The notes under the pieces: generated by a model
The model's database searches: none
What the model saw: only the letters and a program-made list of their open reading frames with translations
Told to the model about the DNA's origin: nothing
Assembly (NCBI GenBank): GCA_904390925.1
Contig: CAJFMB010000005.1
Span: 1 to 60,841 of the forward strand
DNA from: an uncultured Subdoligranulum sp.
Lineage (GTDB): Bacteria; Bacillota; Clostridia; Oscillospirales; Ruminococcaceae
Length of the DNA: 60,841 nucleotides
Direction: 5' to 3'
In this document: one piece after another, positions 50,956 to 59,508 of the stretch
How positions within the stretch are numbered: position 1 is the first letter of the stretch
How the letters are laid out: the number at the start of each line of letters is the position of its first letter
Program-made: the position numbers and the translations under genes

Positions 50956-51030
50956 AATCACCAGACAGGAAGAATAATTTTGTCGGAATTGCACAAGTTA
51001 AAAATCATCCCGCCTGTAAAATATAACAGT

Positions 51031-51059
51031 ATTGTACCAAACCAGCCCGGGTTGTGCAA
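51031..51059 (-). promoter_or_regulatory. Promoter of the YesL gene
   Basis: Minus strand TTGCAC (51054-51059), 17-bp spacer, TACAAT (51031-51036). Confidence 0.75.
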
Positions 51060-51195
51060 GTCCCTGCCCACCGGTAGGTCATACGGTGAACCCGACGGGA
51101 GGAAACCGGCGTTGTTTCGACATTTGGCCCCGGCACAACGACGGTTCGCACGGCGGAAACAGCTTCTATACGCTTGTAAAAATCTGGCCGCTCGC

Positions 51196-51224
51196 TTTAC
51201 AAATCTGGCCAAAGCAAGTAGAAT
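51196..51224 (+). promoter_or_regulatory. Promoter of the first DUF3048 lipoprotein
   Basis: TTTACA (51196-51201), 17-bp spacer, TAGAAT (51219-51224). AAATCTGGCC occurs twice (51180-51189 and 51201-51210), flanking the -35. The rest of the 416-base gap (50916-51331) shows no convincing gene. Confidence 0.68.
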
Positions 51225-51243
51225 AGAAAAAGCAATCAGCCGT

Positions 51244-51298
51244 GGTGGAGATCCCGCGGCAGATCCACCGAATCAAACATGATCGGGGTCTTTGACCC
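51244..51298 (+). other. Two small hairpins in the DUF3048 leader
   Basis: GGTGGA/TCCACC (51244-51269) and GGGTC/GACCC (51286-51298) lie between the promoter and the start codon. Confidence 0.35.
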
Positions 51299-51331
51299 TG
51301 TTTGGAACACAGAAAGAAATGAGGACTGTCC

Positions 51332-52642
51332 ATGAAGCGCAAATTCCTTCCCGTTCTTGCCGCGTTGTCTGCCTGCGCCATGCTGGCTGCCTGCGCTCCC
51401 AGCGAGGAATCCCAGGCACCCACCGATTCCACCCCGCCCGCAACCGCTGACGAGCCCACCCCTGCCCCCACCCCCACGCTGCCCCCTTACGAGGCCAACG
51501 TGCTGACCGGTGAGGCCAAGGACGCCGACTACCCCGAAGGCCAGCGGATCACCGCCATCATGGTCAACAACATCACCGCAGCCCGCCCCCAGCGCGGCCT
51601 GTCCAAGGCGGATATGCTGTTTGAAATCAAGGTCGAGGGCGGCATCACCCGTTTCATGCCGCTGTTTGTGGACTACAATGATATTGAGGAGATCGGACCC
51701 GTCCGTTCCGGCCGTGACCAGTTCTTCCAGCTGATCCTGCCCTGGCAGGCACTGTATATCCATGAGGGCGAGAGTGTCTTCATGACCCAGTACGCCAAGA
51801 ACTACGAGTACGGCAACCTGAACAACACCAACGGCGCCTACGGCTACCGGGACAAGAGCCGTGTCAACTGGCAGGGCCTGACCTTCGGCAACGGCCTGGC
51901 GCTGGAGCACACCATGTACACCAGCGGCGAGAACATTGCCAAGTATATCGCCGACGAAGATGTGGACATGAACCGCACCTACAATTCTACCTTCTTCAAC
52001 TTTGTGGATTACCGCAGCGACAACCCGGTCCGTGACCTGACCAACAGCCCGGACAGCGGCTACAGCGACAAGTACGGCCCGGTGGTGCAGGACGGCGAGT
52101 ATGTGGCCATCACCCATTCCGCCAGCTACAAGACCCGTTTCCTGTACGATGCTTCCACCACCACCTACAACATGCAGCAGTATTACTCCACCGACGGCTC
52201 CTGGCGGGATACCATCGACGAGGAGTATGACCAGCAGCTGAACTTCACCAACGTCATCATCCTCTACACCGATTTTGAGGCCTATCCCGGCGACAGCCAC
52301 GACATCCAGGATGTGGATTTCGGCAACGGCGGTGTCGGTTATTACTGCTACGGCGGCAAGATCGAGAAGATTTACTGGCAGAAGGGCACCCCGCTGGAGG
52401 CCCTGCGCCTGTACTACCTGACCGAGGACGGCCAGTGCAGTGACCAGCAGCTGCCGGTGAACATCGGCAAGAGCTACGTCACCGTGGTGGATATTGACGA
52501 GGCCGACAAGCTGGATTGGGGCACCCTGGCCGAGCATGACCTGCAGGCCAAGGACGAGGCCACCACTGAGACCCAGGTGGACGAGGATGCCGTCGAATCC
52601 GGCGAAGGCGTCACCGGCGATATTGACGACTATATCGACTGA
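51332..52642 (+). CDS. DUF3048 (YerB-like) lipoprotein, first copy
   Basis: 436 residues. Lipoprotein signal MKRKFLPVLAALSACAMLAA with lipobox LAAC (Cys21), then a Thr/Pro-rich linker (TPAPTPTLPPYEANVLTGE). The DUF3048 domain follows: ITAIMVNNITAARPQRGLSK, ADMLFEIKVEGGITRFMPLF, EEIGPVRSGRDQFFQLILPW. The second half (TNVIILYTDFEAY, YCYGGKIEKIYWQKGTPLEA) is the YerB C-terminal domain. The tail is acidic. Exported and membrane-anchored; function unknown, probably envelope-linked. Confidence 0.92.
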   Translation: MKRKFLPVLAALSACAMLAACAPSEESQAPTDSTPPATADEPTPAPTPTLPPYEANVLTGEAKDADYPEGQRITAIMVNNITAARPQRGLSKADMLFEIKVEGGITRFMPLFVDYNDIEEIGPVRSGRDQFFQLILPWQALYIHEGESVFMTQYAKNYEYGNLNNTNGAYGYRDKSRVNWQGLTFGNGLALEHTMYTSGENIAKYIADEDVDMNRTYNSTFFNFVDYRSDNPVRDLTNSPDSGYSDKYGPVVQDGEYVAITHSASYKTRFLYDASTTTYNMQQYYSTDGSWRDTIDEEYDQQLNFTNVIILYTDFEAYPGDSHDIQDVDFGNGGVGYYCYGGKIEKIYWQKGTPLEALRLYYLTEDGQCSDQQLPVNIGKSYVTVVDIDEADKLDWGTLAEHDLQAKDEATTETQVDEDAVESGEGVTGDIDDYID

Positions 52643-52696
52643 TTATCGCAACCGTAATGGTCCCCGGAGCGGCAGCGTCCGCTTTGGGCGGCCCTG

Positions 52697-52748
52697 AAAA
52701 AGGGGAGCCGTGTCTGGCGGGCAAAAACCGCCCGCGGCAACCCTTTTT
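52697..52748 (+). terminator. Terminator between the two DUF3048 genes
   Basis: AAAAAGGG (52697-52704) pairs with CCCTTTTT (52741-52748), with inner CCG/CGG and GCGGG/CCCGC pairing. A second hairpin, CCTGTGCCG/CGGCACAGG, follows at about 52761-52793. Confidence 0.8.
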
Positions 52749-52818
52749 GCATTTTCCGGCCTGTGCCGAATCCTGTCGAGCCGGCACAGGCAGTGACTTC
52801 TCACAAAGAGGTAACCCC

Positions 52819-54078
52819 ATGAAACGATTCCAGGCCGCATTGCTTGCGGCAACCATGGCATGTTCTCTGGCCGGCTGCAGCCTGTTGGGCGGCAAACCGG
52901 CCGCAACCCCCGGCATATCCACGCCGGAATCCACCCCCGAGAGCACTCCGGTGGTGACGCCCTCCCCGACGCCTGCACCCGAGCCGGGCATCAACCCGCT
53001 CACCGGCCAGGCCGACCCGGACGGCACGCTGCACAACAAGCGCCCGGTGGCGGTCCAGATCCGCACCGGCGACGGCACCCTGCCCCAGTGGGGCATTGCC
53101 CGGGCGGATGTGCTGGTGGCCGGCGTCACCGAGGGCAGCACCGCCGGTCTGATGGCCATTTTCTCCAGTGTCGACCAGATCAGCAAGGCGGGGCCGGTGG
53201 CCCCCGGCCGGGACCTGATGCTGCAGTTTGCCCTGCCGCTGAACGCCGTGCCGGTCTATATTGACAAGAATGTCTACGCCTACAACCTGGTCAACCTGCT
53301 GAACTATCAGGATGTGGACGGGCTGCACACCGGCACCGCAGCCTTTGCCTTCGACGATGCCCGGCAGGCCAGCGGCTACCGGGAGGAAAACTGCTGGTAC
53401 ACCACCGGGGAGCTGGTCAAGGCAGGCATGGACCTGTACGGAGCCTCCACCGACGGCGAGACCATCCAGCTGTTTGACTTCGGCGACCGGAATGACCCCG
53501 CCGCCCGCAACGGCACCGAGCTGCATGTCACCTTTGCCGAGGGCGACACCGAGAGCTTCTACTACTCGGTCAACGACGGTGTCTACTTCAAGACCAACCC
53601 GGACGGCAGCCAGGCCATGGACGTGGATGCCGGCCAGCAGGCCTCCTTCACCAACCTGTTTGTGCTGTATGCCTCCTCCGGCATCAAGGACGACGGCTAT
53701 ACCCGCCAGTACGACCTGTCCGGCGGCACCGGACTCTACCTGACCGACGGCGCCTGGCAGGAGATCCGCTGGTCCAAGGGCGACGCCACCGCGCCGCTGG
53801 TGCTCACCGACCTGGACGGCAACAGCCTGACCGTCAACCCCGGCAAGAGCTACATTGCTGTCTGGGGCGGCTACTACGGCCAGGGTCTGAGCGTCAAGGC
53901 CGAGGACGGCACCGAGCAGACGCTGCCCGCCAAGCCGGCACTGCTGGACTCCGGTGTCAGCGACGAGGCCGCCGCCCAGGCCAAGCAGGAGTATGACGAC
54001 TTCCAGGCCCAGCTGGCCGCCTCACTGGCCACCCCCACCCCTGACCCGGCGGCAGCCACCGCCGCGCCGGAGGGCTGA
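52819..54078 (+). CDS. DUF3048-like lipoprotein, second copy (divergent)
   Basis: 419 residues. Signal MKRFQAALLAATMACSLAGC with lipobox LAGC (Cys20), then a Ser/Thr/Pro linker (STPESTPESTPVVTPSPTPA). The domain keeps the DUF3048 order: INPLTGQADPDG, KRPVAVQIRTGDGTLPQWGI, ARADVLVAGVTEGSTAGLMA, SKAGPVAPGRDLMLQFALPL, where the usual PQ-GLSKAD and GPVRSxRD motifs are changed. The C-terminal half ends in KSYIAVWGGYYGQG. It is a tandem paralogue of the gene at 51332, separated by a terminator, so regulation may differ. Confidence 0.85.
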   Translation: MKRFQAALLAATMACSLAGCSLLGGKPAATPGISTPESTPESTPVVTPSPTPAPEPGINPLTGQADPDGTLHNKRPVAVQIRTGDGTLPQWGIARADVLVAGVTEGSTAGLMAIFSSVDQISKAGPVAPGRDLMLQFALPLNAVPVYIDKNVYAYNLVNLLNYQDVDGLHTGTAAFAFDDARQASGYREENCWYTTGELVKAGMDLYGASTDGETIQLFDFGDRNDPAARNGTELHVTFAEGDTESFYYSVNDGVYFKTNPDGSQAMDVDAGQQASFTNLFVLYASSGIKDDGYTRQYDLSGGTGLYLTDGAWQEIRWSKGDATAPLVLTDLDGNSLTVNPGKSYIAVWGGYYGQGLSVKAEDGTEQTLPAKPALLDSGVSDEAAAQAKQEYDDFQAQLAASLATPTPDPAAATAAPEG

Positions 54079-54101
54079 TTCTCCGCCCGATCCAAAAACG
54101 A

Positions 54102-54146
54102 CCCCCGCAGCTTTGTGCCATACAGGCAAAGGCAGCGGGGGCTTTT
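54102..54146 (+). terminator. Terminator after the second DUF3048 gene
   Basis: CCCCCGC (54102-54108) pairs with GCGGGGG (54135-54141), with inner CTTTG/CAAAG, then CTTTTG. Confidence 0.85.
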
Positions 54147-54195
54147 GTTGTATTCTCACAAAAACTTCGGGATGACTTCGGGATGGCGGGAAAGA

Positions 54196-54837
54196 TCATT
54201 CCTCCCCGGCGTCGTCCAGATAGCCCAGCGGCACCACGTCAAAGGCTTCCACCAGCCGGTCGCGCATCCACATTTCGGCGTCACAGCGCACCGAATAGCC
54301 GCAGCCGGGGTCGGTCATCCAGTCCTCCGGCTTGCGCTGGGGCAGGGCATGCTGGGCCAGCATGCTCATGATGACTCCGCCGTGGGTGATGCAGGCGGCC
54401 TCCTCGGTGTGGCTGCGCAGCAGGTATTCAAACAGCTTCAGCAGCATGTCGCCGGTGCGCTTGTAAAAGGCAGCACGGCCCTCGGCACCCTGGGGCACCT
54501 CCTGGCTGTTGGGGTCCATCCAGCGGGCAAAGGCGGGGTCCTTGACCAGCTGTTCCAGCGGCTGGCCCTCAAACACGCCGAAGGACATCTCCCGCAGATC
54601 CTGCAGCGGAATCTGATGCACGCCGGGATAGAGCAGGTCCGCCGTCTGTACCGCCCGCTGCAAAGGCGAGGTGAACACCACCGAGACCTGCGGGTAGGCG
54701 TACTTCTGTTTCAGCGCCAGCAGCCCGGCCTTGCCCTCGTCGCACAGCGGCAGATCGGTGCCGCTGCCGATGTAGCGGCCCTCCAGGTTGCCGGAAGTCA
54801 GTCCGTGACGGATTAAGTGCAATTTGTAATATTTCAA
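54196..54837 (-). CDS. Histidine phosphatase (phosphoglycerate mutase-like)
   Basis: 213 residues. The phosphohistidine motif is LIRHGLTSGNLEGRYIG (His11) with later VVFTSPLQRAVQTADLL and CITHGGVIMSML (second catalytic His). Length and motifs fit the cobC/GpmB-like branch, acting on small phosphates, but the substrate is not predictable. The start is TTG at 54837, nine bases after AGGAGG; no ATG is near. It is divergent from the XRE regulator gene. Confidence 0.92.
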   Translation of the reverse strand: MKYYKLHLIRHGLTSGNLEGRYIGSGTDLPLCDEGKAGLLALKQKYAYPQVSVVFTSPLQRAVQTADLLYPGVHQIPLQDLREMSFGVFEGQPLEQLVKDPAFARWMDPNSQEVPQGAEGRAAFYKRTGDMLLKLFEYLLRSHTEEAACITHGGVIMSMLAQHALPQRKPEDWMTDPGCGYSVRCDAEMWMRDRLVEAFDVVPLGYLDDAGEE

Positions 54838-54930
54838 TGGAATATACCTCCTGTACTATTTTGCCTGTTAGGGTCGGAACAAAACCTGCCATGTAGCGCC
54901 GGAATTGCCCAAAACCACAAAAAGATCCAG

Positions 54931-54956
54931 TTACAATGATTACAAAATTATTACAA
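54931..54956. repeat. Three TTACAA repeats between divergent genes
   Basis: TTACAA at 54931, 54940 and 54951, in an AT-rich stretch of the 377-base gap between the phosphatase and the XRE gene. They resemble the half-site of the palindrome at 55093-55110. Confidence 0.35.
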
Positions 54957-55092
54957 TTTTAGCATCCGAAATAGCTGCCAAAATTTTCCGGGTACAATAT
55001 TTGCGTACAATTTTCCACTACAGTGCCCATATCTTGTTGAAAGAAGGCGGACACCGGCAAAAAGTACCAAAAACACTGTCAAACGGTGGCAG

Positions 55093-55129
55093 ATTTTGTA
55101 TTTACAAAATGTTTTTGCAAAGATATAAT
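55093..55129 (+). promoter_or_regulatory. Promoter of the XRE gene with overlapping palindrome
   Basis: TTTACA (55101-55106), 17-bp spacer, perfect TATAAT (55124-55129). ATTTTGTA-TT-TACAAAAT (55093-55110) is an exact inverted repeat that covers the -35, a likely repressor site. Confidence 0.75.
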
Positions 55130-55214
55130 GTACAACACGTAGAACGATCTGAAACGGGTGAAGTGTGCCCGCAAAACAGGGCCGTGCGGCGGCCCGGCAA
55201 GGACGGCAGGAATC

Positions 55215-55904
55215 ATGGCGGTCGAATTCAATCGCATCATCACATTGCTGCGCAAGGAGCGTGGACTGACCCAGAAGCAGGTGGCCCAGGATCTGGGCAT
55301 CTCGCAGGCTCAGCTCTCCCACTACGAGAAGGGCATCCGGGAGTGCGGCCTGGAGTTTGTGGTGCAGGTAGCGGATTACTACGGCGTGTCATGCGATTAT
55401 CTGTTGGGCCGCAGTGCCGAGCGCAGCGGCCAGACCATCACGGTGGACCAGCTGCCCGACACCACCGCCCACAGTGACAGCGTCTACCGGGGCAGTGTGC
55501 TGCCGGTGATGTACAAAAAGCTGATTGAAAACTCGCTGGACATCCTGTTTGACAAGCTGGCCCAGTGCCGGGACAAGGACATGGTCAACTCGGTCAGCAG
55601 TTACCTGATGCTGGCGGTTTACCGGATGTTCCGGCATCTGTACCAGGCATCCCCCAAAAATGTGGCCAGCATGTTCCGTGTGGGACGTACCCGCTGGCAG
55701 AACGACACCGACGCCGCCATGCACATGGCGGAAAGCGACCTGCAATCCACCCTGGCGGGGGAGGAGGGGTCCACGGCACCCCAGGCGGCGGCCATGCTGG
55801 ACATGACCACCTCGGCGCTGGCCGCCGATTATCCCCGCCATGCCACCAGTCTGCTCAACCTGATCAAGACCAGCGAGGAGACGGTGCGCGGCATCCGCAA
55901 ATAA
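55215..55904 (+). CDS. XRE-family transcriptional regulator
   Basis: 229 residues. The N-terminal Cro/C1 helix-turn-helix (about 6-60) is FNRIITLLRKERGLTQKQVA, QDLGISQAQLSHYEKGIREC, then FVVQVADYYGVSCDYLLGRS. The C-terminal ~160 residues are mostly helical with no known domain; one part (SPKNVASMFRVGRTRWQNDT) is basic. The ATG at 55215 is chosen because it gives the standard start; a GTG at 55158 in frame is possible. Likely autoregulated through the palindrome in its promoter. Confidence 0.9.
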   Translation: MAVEFNRIITLLRKERGLTQKQVAQDLGISQAQLSHYEKGIRECGLEFVVQVADYYGVSCDYLLGRSAERSGQTITVDQLPDTTAHSDSVYRGSVLPVMYKKLIENSLDILFDKLAQCRDKDMVNSVSSYLMLAVYRMFRHLYQASPKNVASMFRVGRTRWQNDTDAAMHMAESDLQSTLAGEEGSTAPQAAAMLDMTTSALAADYPRHATSLLNLIKTSEETVRGIRK

Positions 55905-55920
55905 CCCCCTGTACACAGCA

Positions 55921-55962
55921 CAGCGCGGCAGCCTGCAAAGACAGGTCAGCCGCGCTGTTTTT
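55921..55962 (+). terminator. Terminator after the XRE gene
   Basis: CAGCGCGGC (55921-55929) pairs with GCCGCGCTG (55949-55957), with inner CCTG/CAGG, then five T. Confidence 0.9.
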
Positions 55963-55978
55963 CGTTTTGGGAAAAAGG

Positions 55979-56230
55979 TTACAGCTGGCTGATCGCCTTG
56001 CGGCAGGCGGCACAGATATGCATGCCGCGGTATTCGATGGTATCGGCGGTCACTTCGCCGCAGAAATCACAACTTCCGGCCGGACGGTATTTGCGCAGCA
56101 CAATGGAATCCCCGTCGGTGAAAATTTCCAACGGTGTGTCTGTGGTGATGCTAAAGGTTTTGCGCAATTCCTTGGGCAGCACGATCCGACCCAGGTTGTC
56201 GGTGCTGCGAATGATGCCGGTGGATTTCAT
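55979..56230 (-). CDS. AbrB/SpoVT-type regulator with zinc-finger tail
   Basis: 83 residues. The N-terminal swapped-hairpin DNA-binding domain is MKSTGIIRSTDNLGRIVLPK, ELRKTFSITTDTPLEIFTDG, very close to AbrB/Abh/SpoVT. The C-terminal part has Cys54-x2-Cys57 and Cys73-x2-Cys76 (CDFC, CAAC), a likely zinc knuckle absent from Bacillus AbrB. It probably acts as a transition-state or growth-phase regulator. The ATG at 56230 has AAAGGA upstream. Its promoter is a near-perfect consensus. Confidence 0.92.
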   Translation of the reverse strand: MKSTGIIRSTDNLGRIVLPKELRKTFSITTDTPLEIFTDGDSIVLRKYRPAGSCDFCGEVTADTIEYRGMHICAACRKAISQL

Positions 56231-56328
56231 GGCAAGAACTTCCTTTCTGTTCACAGTGGGGCCCTGTATGACGATCTGATGCAAAATATGCGGTCGCTTC
56301 GACGCAAATGGCCCAACTTCTTGTGGAT

Positions 56329-56357
56329 AGTATACGATTTTTTTACAATAATGTCAA
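56329..56357 (-). promoter_or_regulatory. Promoter of the AbrB gene
   Basis: Minus strand TTGACA (56352-56357), 17-bp spacer, TATACT (56329-56334), one of the best matches in the window. Confidence 0.88.
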
Positions 56358-56480
56358 TATTTGGAAAGCATGGAATTTGTAAAATCCCCGCACATTCTGC
56401 TTGAAGTCCCATACATTGGTCGAACCGGCAAAAACTTCGCCGAAAAAGCAGGCATAACGGCAATACCGGCTGTCTGCCCT

Positions 56481-56509
56481 TTGCAAACAGGGAAATTTTG
56501 CGGTATACT
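56481..56509 (+). promoter_or_regulatory. Promoter of the LacX-like epimerase gene
   Basis: TTGCAA (56481-56486), 17-bp spacer, TATACT (56504-56509). The 342-base gap (56231-56572) otherwise holds only the divergent AbrB promoter. Confidence 0.8.
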
Positions 56510-56572
56510 GGATACATGAAATTTCGCGCCCGTGCGTCGCCATGCCGGGCGCTGCAAGCAGGAGGAATCCAA

Positions 56573-57457
56573 ATGCAGTATACCATTGAAAACGACTCCA
56601 TTCGCCTGACAGTAGACAGCAAGGGTGCCGAGGCGGTCAGCGTTGTCAACAAGCATTCCGGTGCGGAGATGCTCTGGTGCGGTGACCCGGCGGTCTGGGG
56701 CCGGCATGCGCCGATTCTGTTCCCCTACACCGGCAAGCTGACCGGCGGCAAGATGATTGCCAAAGGGCTGGAATACACCGGCGGCCAGCACGGCTTTGCC
56801 CGGGATGTGCAGCACACCCTGACCCGCCAGACTGCCGACACGCTGGAATTTGAGCTGCACGCCGACAACCAGACGCTGCCGCTGTGGCCTTATGCCTTTG
56901 TGCTGCGCTCCACCTTTGTGATCGACGGTGTCACGGTGCATCACACCCTGACGGTGGAAAACCCGGTGGAACCCCAGCTGCGGTTTGGCATCGGCTACCA
57001 TCCGGCCTTTGCCATTCCCTTTGACGACAAGCACACCGCCGATGATTATGAGTTCCGCTTTGAGGAGCTGGAAAGCCCGCTGTGTGTCAGCGCCCGGCCC
57101 AACGGCCTGCTCAACGGCACCGACTATTATTATCTGGCCCGCAATACCCGCCGCATTCCGCTGACCAGCGAGCTGTTTGCCAACGACAGTCACTGCATGG
57201 TCAATCTGCGGTCCAAGTCGCTGGCCATTGTGGAAAAGGACACCGGTCGCCGGGTCAGCTGCGACATTGAGGGCTATCCCTATGTGCTGATCTGGTCCAA
57301 GACCGACTGGCCGGCCCGGTTTGTCTGCATCGAGCCGTGGCACAGCCTGCCCGGTGAGGAGAACGGCCCGCTGGAATGGGAGCAGCGCCCCTGCGCCGCC
57401 AGCCTGCGTCAGGGCGAGAGCTGGTCCACCACCCTGTCCACCACCTTTGACCGCTGA
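56573..57457 (+). CDS. Aldose 1-epimerase-like protein (LacX type)
   Basis: 294 residues. Features of the LacX/YeaD branch of mutarotase-like proteins: KGAEAVSVVNKHSGAEMLWC, GDPAVWGRHAPILFPYTGKL, GGQHGFARDVQHTLTR, RFGIGYHPAFAIPF and FVCIEPWHSLPGEENG, with the active-site His and Glu in the GYHPAF and IEPW segments. It probably converts anomers of a sugar or sugar phosphate. The ATG at 56573 follows GGAGGA. The next gene starts four bases after its stop. Confidence 0.92.
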   Translation: MQYTIENDSIRLTVDSKGAEAVSVVNKHSGAEMLWCGDPAVWGRHAPILFPYTGKLTGGKMIAKGLEYTGGQHGFARDVQHTLTRQTADTLEFELHADNQTLPLWPYAFVLRSTFVIDGVTVHHTLTVENPVEPQLRFGIGYHPAFAIPFDDKHTADDYEFRFEELESPLCVSARPNGLLNGTDYYYLARNTRRIPLTSELFANDSHCMVNLRSKSLAIVEKDTGRRVSCDIEGYPYVLIWSKTDWPARFVCIEPWHSLPGEENGPLEWEQRPCAASLRQGESWSTTLSTTFDR

Positions 57458-57461
57458 AACT

Positions 57462-59495
57462 ATGAGTATAAAAAGTAAGTCACCAGACGGTGCGGCAGCT
57501 TTCTGGTATCGGCAGCGGTATGCCCTTGCGGCGGCGCTACTGGGTGCAGTCTTCTTTCTTCTGCTGTACGGCGTGCGGGTGATCGTTCCCACCAGCACTG
57601 ACTGGATTTTGAACCTGGGTTCGGACCCGTCCCAGCATTACCTGGGATGGGAGTTTTACCGCCAGAGTGAAGTGCGCCTGCCATTTCTTGGCATGTCCTA
57701 TGCCACAGTGTACCCGTTCCGCACCAGTATCATTTACACCGATTCCATTCCTCTTCTAGCCTTGTTTTTCAAAGGTTTCAGCAGCTTGCTGCCCGAACGC
57801 TTCCAGTACCTGGGCATGTGGGGCCTGTTCTGCTTTATGGCCCAGGGATTTTTCGGCCAGAAGATCGTTTGGTGTATCAGCGGAGCAGAGTCGCGGGGCA
57901 CTGCTGTCCGATGGGGTACCGTAGGAAGTTCCCTGCTGTTTCTGCTGTATCCGGTATTGACGGTACGCATGTTCGGCCACACGGCACTGGCAGGAAACTG
58001 GCTCATTCTCATGGGGATCTGGCTGTGGCTCTGCTGCAAGGATTCCCTGCCCAAGGCCTGTTTCTGGTGGGGGTTGATGGGAATTCTCTGCGCAGGCATC
58101 CATCAGTATTATTTGCCCATGCTGGGCATTCTGGTGGTGGGGTATGCCGTTTCCCGCCTCATGCAGGGCAAAAGTCCCGCTTTGGCCTTGCTGCCTATCC
58201 TGTCCTACTGCTGTTTTGCCCTTGCAGAACTGTTTGTTCTGGGAGCTTTCTCGGGGAATTTTGCCGATACGGCCCCCGCGGGATGGTTTCGAGGGGCAGA
58301 CCCGTTGAGTCTGTTCATTCCTGGCCTTTACTCCAGCTGGGAAGTGGATCTTTACATGGGGACGGGTGCTATTCTGGCCTGTGTTCTGGCTGCGGTTATC
58401 TGGATTGTGCACAAAGTACGCCGGGGCTCTGACCAGGATATTCAAAAGCCTCTGCCCTGGTTGATTTCGGCGGTGCTTATCGCCGTTCTCAGCCTATTTG
58501 CCGCGGCAAGCAACTCTATCACCATCGGCGGCGTCCATCTGGGTGAACTGCCCATGCCGGATTTCCTGCTGAATCTGTGGCAGATGTTTTCCGTATGTGG
58601 GCGGCTCGGCTGGGTAGCTGGATATCTGCTGCTGTCCGTTGCCTGCGGTCTGCTGCTCCGGTACGGCCATCGTATCGGAGTTGCCGCTCTGGCTGTCTGC
58701 ATTGTGGTGCAGGCAGGATGGATCAGCGGAAGTCTGATGGAAAAGGCCGAGGAATTTCACCAGGACCCCCTGTATCAGAATACCGCGATTCTGAAAGATA
58801 ATGCCTGGCAGACCATTGCCCAGGACCAACACTTCCAGCACCTGGCCTTTGCTTCTTATGATATCGAAACACCGGCATACTGGCCTCTGGTATCCTACGC
58901 AGCGGACAATGGCTGGACAGTCAACTGCTTCTATCTGGCTCACATCCAGTATGACCTGATGTTGCGGACGGTGCAGGGAGAACTGAACAATCTCTCGGCA
59001 GATACCCTGTATGTTTTTCTGGAGGGAGATGCGCTCAATCAGGCACGTCTGTCCGACCAGCTGCATTTCTATCGTATTGACGGGATTTTGGTTGGCAGTG
59101 TGGATCCTCTGCCCCTGCCCGAGGCGGAACAGCGTGTGGCAGAAGTGAATCTGGCCCGCAGTACTGCAACCGAGGGTGGCACAACGGAAATCACTGCCGA
59201 CAGAATCACCATTCAGCCGGGTGAGATGATCTCCACCAATTCTTGGCAGCTGAATCCCGGCGTTTATACCGTTACCATCCAAGGCTCCGGGTTGGACCAC
59301 AGCTATATCCACAGCGGATATCAATGGGAGAGCCAGTGGGTCGACCAGGATATCGTATTTCTCACCGGGAAACCGGACGAGATGGTATTCCAGTTTACCC
59401 TGTCCCAACCTGTCATTGGATGGAGCATTCAAATCCATACCTTGGACGATACTCCGGTGGTCGTAACCGACATTGAAGTCTCAGCAGCCATGTAA
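57462..59495 (+). CDS. Polytopic membrane protein, DUF6311/GT-C-like, lower GC
   Basis: 677 residues with about 11 membrane helices and an outside C-terminal domain of ~230 residues. The first loop has LNLGSDPSQHYLGWEFYRQS, as in DUF6311-type proteins; an Asp in this loop is where GT-C enzymes keep the catalytic acid. The C-terminal part has TTEITADRITIQPGEMISTN and a beta-rich end. Its base composition is visibly lower in GC, with more A/T-ending codons than its neighbours, suggesting recent transfer. It lacks a clear ribosome site and starts four bases after the epimerase. Confidence 0.78.
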   Translation: MSIKSKSPDGAAAFWYRQRYALAAALLGAVFFLLLYGVRVIVPTSTDWILNLGSDPSQHYLGWEFYRQSEVRLPFLGMSYATVYPFRTSIIYTDSIPLLALFFKGFSSLLPERFQYLGMWGLFCFMAQGFFGQKIVWCISGAESRGTAVRWGTVGSSLLFLLYPVLTVRMFGHTALAGNWLILMGIWLWLCCKDSLPKACFWWGLMGILCAGIHQYYLPMLGILVVGYAVSRLMQGKSPALALLPILSYCCFALAELFVLGAFSGNFADTAPAGWFRGADPLSLFIPGLYSSWEVDLYMGTGAILACVLAAVIWIVHKVRRGSDQDIQKPLPWLISAVLIAVLSLFAAASNSITIGGVHLGELPMPDFLLNLWQMFSVCGRLGWVAGYLLLSVACGLLLRYGHRIGVAALAVCIVVQAGWISGSLMEKAEEFHQDPLYQNTAILKDNAWQTIAQDQHFQHLAFASYDIETPAYWPLVSYAADNGWTVNCFYLAHIQYDLMLRTVQGELNNLSADTLYVFLEGDALNQARLSDQLHFYRIDGILVGSVDPLPLPEAEQRVAEVNLARSTATEGGTTEITADRITIQPGEMISTNSWQLNPGVYTVTIQGSGLDHSYIHSGYQWESQWVDQDIVFLTGKPDEMVFQFTLSQPVIGWSIQIHTLDDTPVVVTDIEVSAAM

Positions 59496-59508
59496 GTACA
59501 TAGGAAAA

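Noticed and set aside
51032-51226. Small open frame (64 codons) in the gap before the DUF3048 gene
   Set aside because: No ribosome site, no recognisable composition, and it overlaps two promoters.
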